A DNA stretch of 64,000 bases, from positions 12,957,001 through 13,021,000 of the forward strand of contig OY821771.1 of NCBI GenBank assembly GCA_963682175.1, in the 5' to 3' direction. A program made the translations under genes and the position numbers. Source of the DNA: Triglochin maritima (taxonomy: Eukaryota; Streptophyta; Magnoliopsida; Alismatales; Juncaginaceae). Positions 11,291 through 22,182 of the stretch are shown piece by piece. The notes below the pieces were generated by a model that searched no databases, was not told the origin of the DNA, and worked only from the letters and a program-made list of their open reading frames with translations. Within the stretch, counting starts at the first letter, position 1. The number at the start of each line of letters is the position of its first letter.

Positions 11291-12371
11291 TGATTCACAT
11301 TATATCATGCATATATTTGTGTCTTTTATCCTCTATTTTTAACCTAAACAATGCTACGTAACGAGTTTTATGTTTAAGATTCAGGAATAAAACAAGTGAG
11401 AAGAATAGACAAAAAGGACCTGAAAGTAAAAAAAACTGAATTGAGACTTATGGACTGATATGCAAGAGGGAAAGACACGAATGTAAACCAAATGGACCAA
11501 TAAGCAAATCAAGAAACTTCACACCATCATGATGAGTATTTTGACAATTAGATCCGGGCCTAATTTCCAATAACCGATAGAGTGCACCCCATGTGAAGAA
11601 TTGAAGAACTAAAGACGATATCCGAAAATGGGTCAGATCTGGGTAAAATTGACTGCCAATCGGCGGTCCAAGACCTCCAATTCGTGGTCCATTTTTCTCA
11701 GAATCTGACCTGATTCGCCCGGATGTGGGTTTTGTGTTTATGTCTATTCTGGGAATGTTCCATTAGTCCCACATCGGGGGATTGTCCCTAGTTCCCTTTT
11801 TTCATGCCTATAAATAGAACTCTTCCTCCTCCATTGTAAGCTACCCATTGCTTGGTGGCATTCTCTCTACTTGGAGTAAGCCTTTGGAGCAAGACTCAAG
11901 GTGGAGAAGAATGCTACTTGTAATGTGAGTCATGTAAATAAAATAAATTTTCATAGTTTATTTTATTGTTGTCTTTATTTTAATGCTTGCATGTTTAGCT
12001 TGTTTTGTTTGTCTTAATCTTAGTAGAAGTAGTTAGCATGTCTACCTTTCCTATCTTAATTACCTTAATTTCATTTTGTCTTCTTTTAATGATTAGTGAG
12101 TAGTTTCATCCCCCTTTGGGGATGAAGTTGATGTTTATACATGCCATGAAGAATTGAATGAATGTTAAATGTTGTTGTATGTGAGAAATGTTAGTATGCT
12201 TGTTTGAATAAAAGAGAATACTTAACTTGATGGTTTCTGCCATAATCGTTAGGTACATTCCATGCTTGTTTAGGTTCTTAATAACAAACTTGTTCATGCT
12301 CATATTAATCACTTAGGTTAGTGATTTGGATGATAGGTCTTGTCATGATGTACTTCTTATGCATAGCAACA

Positions 12372-13749
12372 TGATTGACATTATTTCATGCTTATATTTG
12401 TATCTTATATCCATTATCTTTCACCTAAACAATGCTATGTGACCAGTTTTATGTTTGAATTTCAGAAATAAATAGGTTTGAACAGATGAAGCATAAAAGG
12501 ACCCAAAAGCAGGGAAAAAAGACTGAATTGTGAGACCTGGGGATTAAGATGCAAGGGAGAAGGACCTGAACATAAGACCGAAGGACCAAAGAGCAAATCA
12601 GAAAACTCCACACCATCTTGGGGAGTATTTTGGAAATTCTATTCGGGTCGGAGCTCAAATAAACAAAGTATATGCATCAAAGACCGACAAAGAAATCCAG
12701 AAAGGCCCACAACAAATTCTAGCCAGATCCATAGCTTATGGACCGCTAATTGGCGGTCTGGATCTCTCTGGATCCGCTCCAACTTTGGGGCACATGTATT
12801 AGATGGTGTTTATTCTATTTCTGGTATTTGTTTAGTCCCACATCGGGGGATTGTCCCGGATTGTCTTTTTCTATGGCTATAAATAGAACTCTTCACCTTC
12901 CATTGTAATCACTTCACATTTTGAGTGGCTATTCTTCCTACTAGAAGTGAGTCCTTGAAGCACACACTAAAGTAGGAGGATGCTACTTGAATTGTGAGTC
13001 ATTTTAATAAAAGTTTCTTTATTATGTTGTTTGTTTCATGTTGCTTGTTTTACTTTGTTTAATTTCATTTCATTAGTTTTAGTGGCTTAGTTAATATGCT
13101 TTCCTTGCTTAGTTTAATAATTAGTCTAACGTGTAGTGAGTAGTTCCATCCCCTTTGGGGGGTGGAGTAGATGTTCATACATGCATTGGAGAATGGAATG
13201 AATACTTTATTTACAATGTGTTGATAAAACATGAATGTAGGCTTGCTTGTTTAGGATAGAACTTATAACTTGATGAGTTTTGCCAAAATGATTCGACACC
13301 TCTCATGCTTGTTTAGGTTCTGAAATAACCAGCTTGTGTATGTAAATGTTAATCAACTAGGTTAGTGAATGGATTGATAGGTTTTGCCATAACATTTAGA
13401 CACTTCCTATGCATGAAAACACTACATTTATTTGTGCTTAAAGAATGTTTTCAACACCCACCTCTTTGCATGTGTGCACTCACTCCACCCCTTAGGGGTT
13501 TTCCATTTCTGAATTCCAGCATACTTATTTCGTTCTTAGTTAAGTTTTAGTACATCGTTTGTTGTTCGTTTATGCTTGCGTTACTTCGTAGTGTAGTATA
13601 GCGTAGATTAGGATAATCAAACTCTCTTCCCTATTTTTGCCACTTGATTTCGTGCAAACGAGAGGCTGCTCACCTCCCTGTGGATGACCCATATTTGTCA
13701 CGTCTTCACCGACGCCGTGCACTTGCGGTTTAATATAAAACGTTCAATA
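12372..13749 (+). repeat. 5' LTR of Element I
   Basis: The LTR is 1378 bp, starts TGATTGACATTATTTC and ends GTTCAATA (GTTCAACA in the other copies). A TATA box lies at about 12879 (GGCTATAAATAGAACTC). The stem-loop with loop TTT is at about 13147-13166 and the block ACCCCTTAGGGGT is at about 13487. Confidence 0.88.
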
Positions 13750-13755
13750 AGTTTT

Positions 13756-13772
13756 TGGCACCGTTGCTGGGG
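13756..13772 (+). promoter_or_regulatory. Primer-binding site, tRNA-Asp type (Element I)
   Basis: TGGCACCGTTGCTGGGG begins seven bases after the 5' LTR. It matches 15 of 17 bases of TGGCGCCGTTGCCGGGG, the complement of the 3' end of plant tRNA-Asp, as used by Athila-type elements. Confidence 0.85.
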
Positions 13773-14820
13773 AGGTGTTAGTCCAGACTCTTGTTTGGAG
13801 GATTCGAGTGGATTTAATTTGTGTTTTGTAGTTTTGCTTTGTTTCAGTAGACTTGGAGTGGCAAGGGGAAGAAGCTGGAGAAATTGGGAGGCAACCTGGG
13901 CACTTTGGACCGCCAATCAACGGTCTGGTGAGATTCGTTTGCCTTGTCCTTTCATTGTGTTGTTACCATACTTGATTTTGGAATCTGGGACTCGATTTGG
14001 CATGTTCTGGCTCTTAGATTGCTCCCAGATTAATATTCAAATCCCTTTAAACAACTTGGAACCTAAAATCCAAAGCAAAAGATTAGGCATTCTTTCTTGT
14101 TTAGGTCATGCATCGTGTATGTGACTTAGGCACGTAGATTGTCTTTTATTTTAGCTTTATTTTCAGTTGCTGAGTGTTGGCGTGAGGTACGCACCTTCTA
14201 CTCTCATTCATGCATTTTGTATGAACATGCATTAGTTAGTAGGAAGTGCATTGAAACAAGTGTGAGTTGAGCGTTTGTTTGGAGAGTTGATTGTTAGATT
14301 AAGACTCCAAAACGCTACTAAGGAGGGGTTGTCCCATATAAGATAAGGTGGGCAATTTCATCACACTTTAGTTCGCCCAGAAAACCACACTAATCAAGAT
14401 CCTAATTTCAAAATCAAGTAGACATTGGCCCTAAGGATTTGGGCGCATTAGGAGAGTGATTCGGTCCTGACCGTCATGGCTTGATCGGCGTTGCCCACTC
14501 TGTCGATAGTAGAAGAGACGAGATCTCCGGATCTTCACTCACTTGCTGGGTTTTGTGGTTCTCGTCGTAGAGAGGTGAGGCGTGTTGAGGCCGTGTGACA
14601 TCGCAGTTAGGCGTCGTCTAGTTGTAAAGACCTATAGCAACCTTAGGATTGCTTAAGTCGTGTTTGCTTGTGTGCTTCTACCTGTACCCATCTGTCGTAG
14701 CATAAGGACTTCTTCCCTTCTCTCCTGAGTCATTCTTTCTCTCCTGTGTCCCCCCGTCTTCTCCTCTACGAACATTCTTTATTAAAAAAAAGTTTTGGTT
14801 TGTGTGCACCTTTGTGCATG
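13773..14820 (+). other. Long leader between primer site and gag (Element I)
   Basis: A non-coding leader of about 1 kb is shared almost base for base with Element II (24838-25880). It would be the 5' UTR of the element RNA. The short open frames inside it are not conserved between the two copies. Confidence 0.6.
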
Positions 14821-16494
14821 CTTTCGTGGGCACAAGACGACAGTGGTCGTTTGACGAGGCACGTTGTAAACCCGGCTTCAGTGGTCGATTTCTCGACGCC
14901 TTCCTCCTCTCATGTTGCACATAGTCCTGGTTCAATGGCTGCTCATTTCCGTGAGGAGGAGCAGTTGTTGGACCCACATGTTCCACCTGTGCTTCCTGTT
15001 GTGGCTCCCATACCTCTACGTGATCGATGCTACCCAAGCCGTACTTCTCTACCCTCATGCATCGTATTGCCAGAGGCATATGGGAACCATTTTGAGGTTA
15101 AGCCTCAGTTTATTTCCATGCTTCCTCACTTCACTGGGAAAGGTGACCCCTATATCTTTCTCAGGGAATTTGAGGAGGTCTGTGCTACGTTCAAGCTGCA
15201 ACAACTTAGCACAAACTCCATCCATCTTAGGCTTGTTCCTTTTGCACTAAAGGATGACGCCAAGAAGTGGTTGTACAGCAACCAGGCGAATGCCTTCGGG
15301 ACTTGGGACGAGTTTCAATCTACATTCCTCAAGAAATACTTTCCAAATCATCGGACTCAAAAGTTGAGGAACGAAATCAATTCGTTCTATCAACTTGAGA
15401 CCGAAACATTTCATGCATATCTAGAGAGGTTCAAGGATCTACTATCCTCATGCCCTCACCATGGCATTGAGTTGTTGCATCTTTGTCTTATTGTTTACGA
15501 GGATCTTCACATCCCGTCCCAGACACTCCTTGAGTCCATGTGTCAAGGAGAGTTCTTAGGAAAGTATGAAAGGGAGGCATGAGCTTTCCTAGAAGACCTT
15601 TCTGAGAAAACAATGCAATGGGAGAGTGTGAGTGAACCACTTGCATCATCTAGCATGGGAGCGAGGATCGCGAATGCAAACTCGACTAGATCGGGTGCCA
15701 CATTTGCTGTCGATACCACTACGGCCACCGAGTTTCGCATAGCGGCCTTAATGCACCGTATGGATTCGATTGAGCTCCAAAACCAACAAGGTGCACCTTA
15801 CATGTCCACATCTGGTCGAGTTCCCTGTCATTCATGTGGTAGGATAGGTCATGTAGAAAGAGAGTGTGCGTCCACTCTTCCTGAGACGGAACATGTCAAC
15901 GCCATTTATGACAGAGCTAGGAATGACCCATACTCATCATATTATAATCCTGGATGGAGGAACCACCCCAATTTTCATGGAACCAAAATAATACCCCGGG
16001 TGGTCCTTCAAACTCCTCTAGACCACCTAACCAATCACACCAACCTCCCATGCATGCACAATCTTATCAGCCACCCCAAGCTCAAATCAACAATCAATCG
16101 GGTTACCCAAATTTCAATAATATGGAAACCCGATTCAATTCGCTTGAGACATTGACTCGTGGACTTGAAAACTCAATGAAAAAAATTATGCCATCCACAA
16201 GTCAAGTTCTCACTTCAAATCAGCAGACTATCAAATCTCTAGAGCTTTAGATGGGCCAATTGGCTCAGTCTGTACATGAAAGAGAGAGATGGTCTTTGCC
16301 TAGCCAGCTTAAGGCTAACCCCTGCATGTACCAGCAACAACACATGCAAAATGAGAATGTGGTACCTCGGGGGCGGCAAGTTAACCATGTGGAGGAACAT
16401 GTTCACCATGTCAATGTCATTGTAACCTTAAGGAATGGAAAGCAGGTTGACAATCACATTTCCTTGCCATCACCACCATCTATGCAGTGCTGAG
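14821..16494 (+). pseudogene. gag of Element I (broken)
   Basis: The reading runs 14821-15582, then an in-frame TGA replaces a Trp codon, resumes in 15613-15960, then shifts frame into 15954-16250 and 16251-16493. It has the retrotransposon gag fold (ISMLPHFTGKGDPYIFLREF about 370 bases in, then LKDDAKKWLY). A CCHC zinc knuckle CHSCGRIGHVEREC lies at 15826-15867. Gag would form the particle that packages element RNA. The likely start is the MAAHFREEEQ Met (14935) or an upstream in-frame Met. The break at 16494 joins gag directly to the region after protease. Confidence 0.85.
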
Positions 16495-17256
16495 TTTCAT
16501 GTGTTCAACTCTGGTAGGCAACAATAGCCCATGGACCAACCTTTAAATCTCAATCTCATCTGCCAATTAGAGAAAGCACCACAAAATCAACGAACACCCC
16601 TAACACCAATGCAACCCATTGAGAATGTTTGTGGGCCTAGCGAAAACTCATTGTCTGTCTTTGCAATGCAATAGACTGAGCTGGCATCAAACATGAATGT
16701 CCAAAAGGAGTGTTCGTTGCATGATTCAGTTGAGATTATTAGTGAGAGTGAGACACCTCATCATATTCCTATACCAGAAGGTGTCTCTGTCTCATGTCCC
16801 TTGGCCATTGAGACATTTAAGCTTCATCTTGACTCCAACAAGGACCCACCTACGACCGAGCTTATGCTTCATTATATAAATGATGGTGGGAGGTCCTTGC
16901 TGGATGACTTCGGCAGAAGCCCCATTCTTAGTGATGCAGGTCTGCTTCATCCATCGAATGAGCTTGAGGAACTCATTCCGATGCACCCACCTATTGGTTG
17001 GAGGGTTTTGTTCGAGGAGCAACTAAACCCTAGTGAGGCAACACAACTTCATTCATTCATGTTGCCTACACCCAACCAATATCATGAGCGGTTCGCGCCT
17101 TTCAGCTTTGACCTTTCATCCCTCATGACACCTCAGAGTACCAGTGAAGTTTGCCCATCTCGGCAAGTCTCTGGTCCTCATAACTCGATGTTCCCATTTG
17201 ATGTTCCTTCACCAAATGATTATGAGAGTATCTTTGTTGATGTATATACCTTGTAA
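16495..17256 (+). pseudogene. Post-protease domain of Element I (RT-remnant tail)
   Basis: The longest open piece is 16693-17256 (187 codons). It is acidic and proline-rich. One segment (CPLAIETFKLHLDSNKDPPTTEL) aligns with the linker before RT in Element IV (YPVALEPLEMNSESNK-TPPVEL). A second (EELIPMHPPIGWRVLFEEQLN) aligns with the Element IV RT segment NELIPTHLQTGWRVCVDYRKLN. All catalytic RT boxes are absent. The homology is judged by eye. Confidence 0.6.
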
Positions 17257-18769
17257 AAAAATAAAAATAAAAATGTAATAAAAGACTCCATGAGCGAGCA
17301 TTGATTGTTGTGGGCCCCAACCCTTGTGTACTTAGGCCCCATTTCTTTCACGTATTTCTCCCCCTTCTTCAGTATCTCACAGGTTTTGAGGGAATTCGGG
17401 TTTGTGTCCATCACTATAACCATAAACTTCCTGTTGCACTTCATGTTGGTGGGATTTTCCCTTTTTCATGCATAAATCCATGTAGTATCATGCTCACATT
17501 CATTGAGGACAATGCATGAAGTAGGTATGGGGGGTGTTTTACGTGTGTACATAGTTGAGTCTTTTCCTTTGATTTTGTTTTCTTTTGTGTGCATTGATAG
17601 GATCATGTTAGTGTGCTTCATTTAATATCGATATATCTGCTTGTCATGATCCTTGGGTGACTGGTCTTCTTTTGCTTGCCTAGTGCTTTAAAATTTTCAT
17701 ATTTCTTTCAAACTCTTCATGTGTTTGCGAAAGAAAATGTTTTGTGGGTTTTGTGTGTGTTTAGCATGTGCAAAACCGTTGAGAGGCAAAGTAAAAAGAA
17801 AGCTCCCAAAATTGTCTTGACCTTGATGCATTAGGACATCTAGTTTACTGGCTTTAGGTCTTATCGAGTCGTTAGGATGCACCCTGGTTTTCCCTCGGGG
17901 GGTGTGTAATCATAGGGTTTCAGTACTAAAAAACATTTAAAGAAGTTCACCCTGAACCTAGTGAGTCAATCATTCGTGTGTGTTAGTATAAAGAAGTTTG
18001 TCGTAGTCAAGGGCCTTTAAAGTCTTTTTGTGAAAATGTAGTGTAGGATTTTGGTTCCCATGTAGATAAGTGAATAAGTGGTGTTCTCTCTTCTCGCACG
18101 GCTTCTATCACTCGGGAAAGTAGGTCTGAGGGGACTTTGTGCATGGTGCTCTCGAGTCATCTGACTTAGGATGCACCGAACGAACTCCCGTTACACTGGT
18201 GGTAGGGATCGCCCTATGTGGAGATTTGGGGGAAGGTGTACGTGATAGTGTAAGTCCTCATAGGAAATGATGCACGAAACCTGATCCTGTGAGAATCAAA
18301 CACCAACCAATAAAATGCTCCAAATAAAAAAAAGAAAAAAAAGAGTCAAATAAGAACCCTAATGGACTTTACACATTGTATCACATTCAGATGTTAAGGT
18401 TGCCCATGTCTTTCACTTAATCCTTAACTAACTTTCACGAATAATTCATTAGGCTAGGTGTGTGGACCGATTACATATATAGAGCCGACCCGTAGTATTA
18501 CAGCGTCCCATGATCGATAAAATAAGTCCAACGAGTCGTGTAGCTAAATTGATTAATTTATCTTTGTTCGGATTTTGTGGGTGTATCCGCTGAAAACCCC
18601 CAGGAGACAACACTCCTCCTCCTTGGCGACAAGGAGGTTTAACAGCTTGTTGCACGTGCTAAGTGCAACCGTGATTCCTAAGAAACTGAGTTAGGATATC
18701 TTGTTTTTCGTGTGCTTTTTCCTTTCTTTATTTTGCTCGGGACTAGCAAACGTTGGGTGTGGGGCTATT
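17257..18769 (+). other. 3' non-coding region and polypurine tract of Element I
   Basis: About 1.5 kb is shared with Element II (29000-30549), carrier element remnants (32280-34560) and Element IV in reverse. It has no conserved frame. It ends with GTTGGGTGTGGGG at about 18752-18764, a purine-rich tract directly before the 3' LTR that would prime plus-strand synthesis. Confidence 0.65.
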
Positions 18770-20168
18770 TGATTGACATCATTTCATGCTTATATTTGTA
18801 TCTTATATCCATTATCTTTCACCTAAACAATGCTATGTGACGAGTTTTATGTTTGAATTTCAGAAATAAATAGGTTTGAAGAGATAAAGCATAAAAGGAC
18901 CCAAAAGCAGGGAAAAAGGAATGAATTGTGAGACCTGGGGACTAAGATGCAAGGGAGAATGACTTGAACGTAAGACCGAAGGACTAAAGAGCAAAACAGA
19001 AAACTCCACACCATCTTGGGGAGTATTTTGGCAATTCTATTCGGGTCGGAGATCCAATAAACAAAGTATATGCATGAAAGACCGACAAAGAAATCTAGAA
19101 AACCCCACAACAAATTCTAGCCAGATCCAAAGCTTATAGACCACCAATTAGCGGTCTGGGACCGCTAATTGGCGGTCTGGATCTCTCTGGATCCCCTCAA
19201 CCTTCGGGGGCACATTTATTAGAGGGTGTTTATTCTATTTCTGGTATTTGTTTAGTCCCACATCAGGGGATTGTCCTGAATTGCCTTTTTCTATGGCTAT
19301 AAATAGAACTCTTCACCTTCCATTGTAATCACTTCACATTTTTAGTGGCTATTCTTCCTACTAGAAGTGAGGCCTTGAAGCACACACTAAAGTAGGAGGA
19401 TGCTACTTGAATTGTGAGTCATTTTAATAAAAGTTTCTTTATTATGTTGTTTGTTTCATGTTGCTTGTTTTACTTTGTTTAATTTCATTTCATTAGTTTT
19501 AGTGGCTTAGTTAATATGCTTTCCTTGCTTAGTTTAATAATTAGTCTAATGTGTAGTGAGTAGTTTCATCCCCTTTGGGGGTGGAGTAGATGTTCATACA
19601 TGCATTAGAGAATGGAATGAATACTTTATTTACAATGTGTTGATAAAACATGAATGTATGCTTTCTTGTTTAGGGTAGAACTTATAACTTGATGAGTTTT
19701 GCCAAAATGATTAGACACCTCTCATGCTTGTTTAGGTTCTGAAATAACCAGCTTGTGTATGTAAATGTTAATCAACTAGGTTAGTGAATGGATTGATAGG
19801 TTTTGCCATAACATTTAGACACTTCCTATGCATGAAAACACTACATTTATTTGTGCTTAAAGAATGTGTTCAACACCCACCTCTTTGCATGTGTGCACTC
19901 ACTCCACCCCTTAGGGGTTTTCCATTTCTGAATTCCAGCATACTTATTTCGTTCTTAGTTAAGTTTTAGTTCACCGTTTGTTGTTCGTTTATGCTTGCGT
20001 TACTTCGTAGTGTAGTATAGCGTAGATTAGGATAATCAAACTCTCTTTCCTATTTTTGCTTCTTGATTTCGTGCAAACGAGAGGCTTCTCACCTCCCTGT
20101 GGATGACCCGTATTTTCCACGTCTTCACCGATGTCGTGCACTTGCGGTTTAATATAAAATGTTCAACA
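18770..20168 (+). repeat. 3' LTR of Element I
   Basis: The LTR is 1399 bp, starts TGATTGACATCATTTC and ends GTTCAACA. It is followed by the target duplication CAACA. It is very similar to the 5' LTR apart from scattered substitutions and small indels. Confidence 0.88.
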
Positions 20169-20511
20169 CAACACTACCTACACTTGTGCTCTATTGAGTG
20201 CATTCATCACAACTTATTTCATGTGTACACACACTCCACCCCTTAGGGGTTTCCATTCCTGCTTTCCAACTTGATTCTATAAGTCACTTAGTTTAGTTTT
20301 ATTTAGTCTCGTGCTTTCATCTTCTTTGTTTGTTTCGTACTAGTGTAACGTAGCATAGTTTAGTCTAGTTTAGTGTAATCAATTCCTTCTCCCATCTTTT
20401 CCCACTTGCCTTCAAACGAACTAGAATTGACACACCTTCCTGTGTATCAATCCGTATTTGCAACGTCTTCACCGACGTCGTGCACTTGTGGTATTTAAAA
20501 CGAACACGTCA

Positions 20512-21244
20512 GGGACACCTCGTGATTGGAGGACTCACATTGTAAATCGAGCATTTGAAGCAGTTATGAAGAAATACTCCATAACACACGAACTAGCCAC
20601 GCCTTATCATCCTCAAACCAGTGGTCAAGTGAAGATTTCCAGCCGCCAACTTAAGCAAATTCTTGAGAAGACAATTAACGCTTCAAGGACAAATTGGTCA
20701 GTTTAGCTAAATGACACGTTGTGGGCCTTTCACACTGTGTTTAAAACTGACCTTGGCATGTACCCCTACCAAATAGTTTATGGCAAGGCTTGCCATTTTG
20801 CGGTGGAATTAGAGCACCGGGTGCTGTGGGCAATCAAATGCTTATACATGAGCCTTGACATAGCGGGTGTGAACCGCAAGTTGGAGCTTAAAGAGTTAGA
20901 GGAGTTGAGGCTTGAAGCGTACGAAAATGCCAAGATATCCAAAGCCCAAACCGAGGTGATTCATGATTGTTTGGTTCGAACAAAACATTCATGGTAGCGT
21001 AGAAGATCTTGTTTACAATTCTCTCCTCCATTTATTTTTATGAAAATTACGAAATCGTTGGTCCGGCCCCTTCATTGTGTTGACCGTTTTCCCACATGGG
21101 GTGATCGAAATCAAAAACCCAAGTAACGTCGAGGTGTTCAAAGTTAATGGGCACCGATTGAAACCGTATTTGGAGGGGATCATGACTAATGAAGTTGAGG
21201 AAATCGTGTCGCTACACGATATTCCTATAGGTGTGATGGCTTGA
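20512..21244 (+). pseudogene. Integrase C-terminal part of the carrier element
   Basis: The reading continues the integrase cut at 11290. It includes TPYHPQTSGQV, then LWAFHTVFKTDLGMYPYQIVYGKA and a Cys/His-poor helical segment, then the C-terminal barrel segment RWSGPFIVLTVFPHGV, ending near LEG-MTNEVEEIV and a TGA at 21242-21244. In-frame stops occur at about 20704 and 20995. The tail matches the end of pol in Element IV (48772-48503). Confidence 0.85.
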
Positions 21245-22182
21245 CGCAAACATTCATTTTTTACATACAACTTAAAAAAACCTCTTAAAGGGAGACCTTT
21301 TTTGATATTTTACACATCCTTTCTTAAATATGGACGTCCCCTCTCTCAGTTGCCGCACTCCATAAATATGGAGCAAATTAGAGCCAAACAAACTGTCGTT
21401 CTATGGTCGGACACGACCATTTAGCGTTCGTTTTGGCAGCGATGAATCCTAAACTTCACCGGTGAGTCAATCTGTTGCCGTTGTGCTTTTCTCTGTTGGT
21501 TTTTGTCCCAGCCACAGTTCTATTTGGCGAGCATCAGTCCTCACTGTTTGTGCTTCTTGCTCGTCTCCACCGCAACTCGTTCCTCGGTTAAACCTCACCA
21601 AGGTAAGTGTGGGTATGGCTAACCAACATTTCATTCCAGAATTAAGTTTTTCTACCCTGATTCGCGACTTCAGAGAATCCTTCTATGATCGTATAGCAGC
21701 GAAAGGGCGGAATTACTTATTGTGTGAGGGTGACGAAACAAGTACGTACCACCTCTCGTACATGAGTGCTATTTTAAACTCAAGTGTCACCAGACCAGTC
21801 AACTCGAGTTTAATGTCACCCTTAGAGGGGAGAAATGTACCGTAACTCCCCAAATTATCTCCGACTCGACTCGGCTCCCCCTAGTCGGTGGTCTCGTGTC
21901 CACCTGTGACATTAATTTTTACCGATCTATTCTTGAACGTGGCCATCCCATTTCATCGCATGGGGGAATACCCAATGTGCACATCTACTTCAATGTATAC
22001 ATTGTCGCCAAGTGGGTGTGTAGGATCATGTCGGTCCAAGAGCGTACCTCCACGTTCTTCACACCTAGTTTGTGTCTCATGTATAGTTTTATGTATAGTT
22101 CACCTCATTGCATGTGTCGAACACTGTTCAATGTTCTTGTAAACTCCAAGCTTAAACATATACATCATTTGCCTACTCTAGT
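21245..22182 (+). pseudogene. Third-ORF region downstream of integrase (carrier element)
   Basis: The sequence after pol contains an open stretch 21462-21845 (127 codons) and a following overlapping one 21896-22189. The second includes ISSHGGIPNVHIYFNVYIVAKW. Some Athila elements carry an env-like ORF here, and this could be a remnant of one. No signal peptide or clear transmembrane segment was found, so the identity is open. The region is cut by Element II at 22182 and resumes at 31945. Confidence 0.4.

Larger units (their letters stand above)
12372..20168 (+). mobile_element. Element I: non-autonomous Athila-like retrotransposon
   Basis: The element has a 5' LTR 12372-13749, a primer-binding site at 13756, a gag-like region 14821-16494, a C-terminal region to 17256, non-coding sequence to 18769, and a 3' LTR 18770-20168. 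The target duplication CAACA is perfect (12367-12371 and 20169-20173). No reverse transcriptase, RNase H or integrase motif lies between the LTRs. Relative to Element II it has lost about 715 bp covering the end of gag and most of protease (junction at 16494). Confidence 0.88.
11291..20511 (+). mobile_element. Solo LTR of the Athila-like family, split by Element I
   Basis: The LTR begins TGATTCACAT at 11291, is interrupted at 12371/20174 by Element I, and ends at 20511. Its own length is 1081 + 338 = 1419 bp, close to the 1409-bp LTR of Element IV. It lies inside an integrase reading. The flanks AGGAT (11286-11290) and GGGAC (20512-20516) differ only by two transitions and look like an aged 5-bp target duplication. 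A TATA box (CTATAAATAGAAC) lies near 11808. Confidence 0.8.

Noticed and set aside
21462..22182. Intact env gene of a plant retrovirus-like element
   Set aside because: The frames are short and broken, and no signal peptide, cleavage site or clear membrane segment could be seen.
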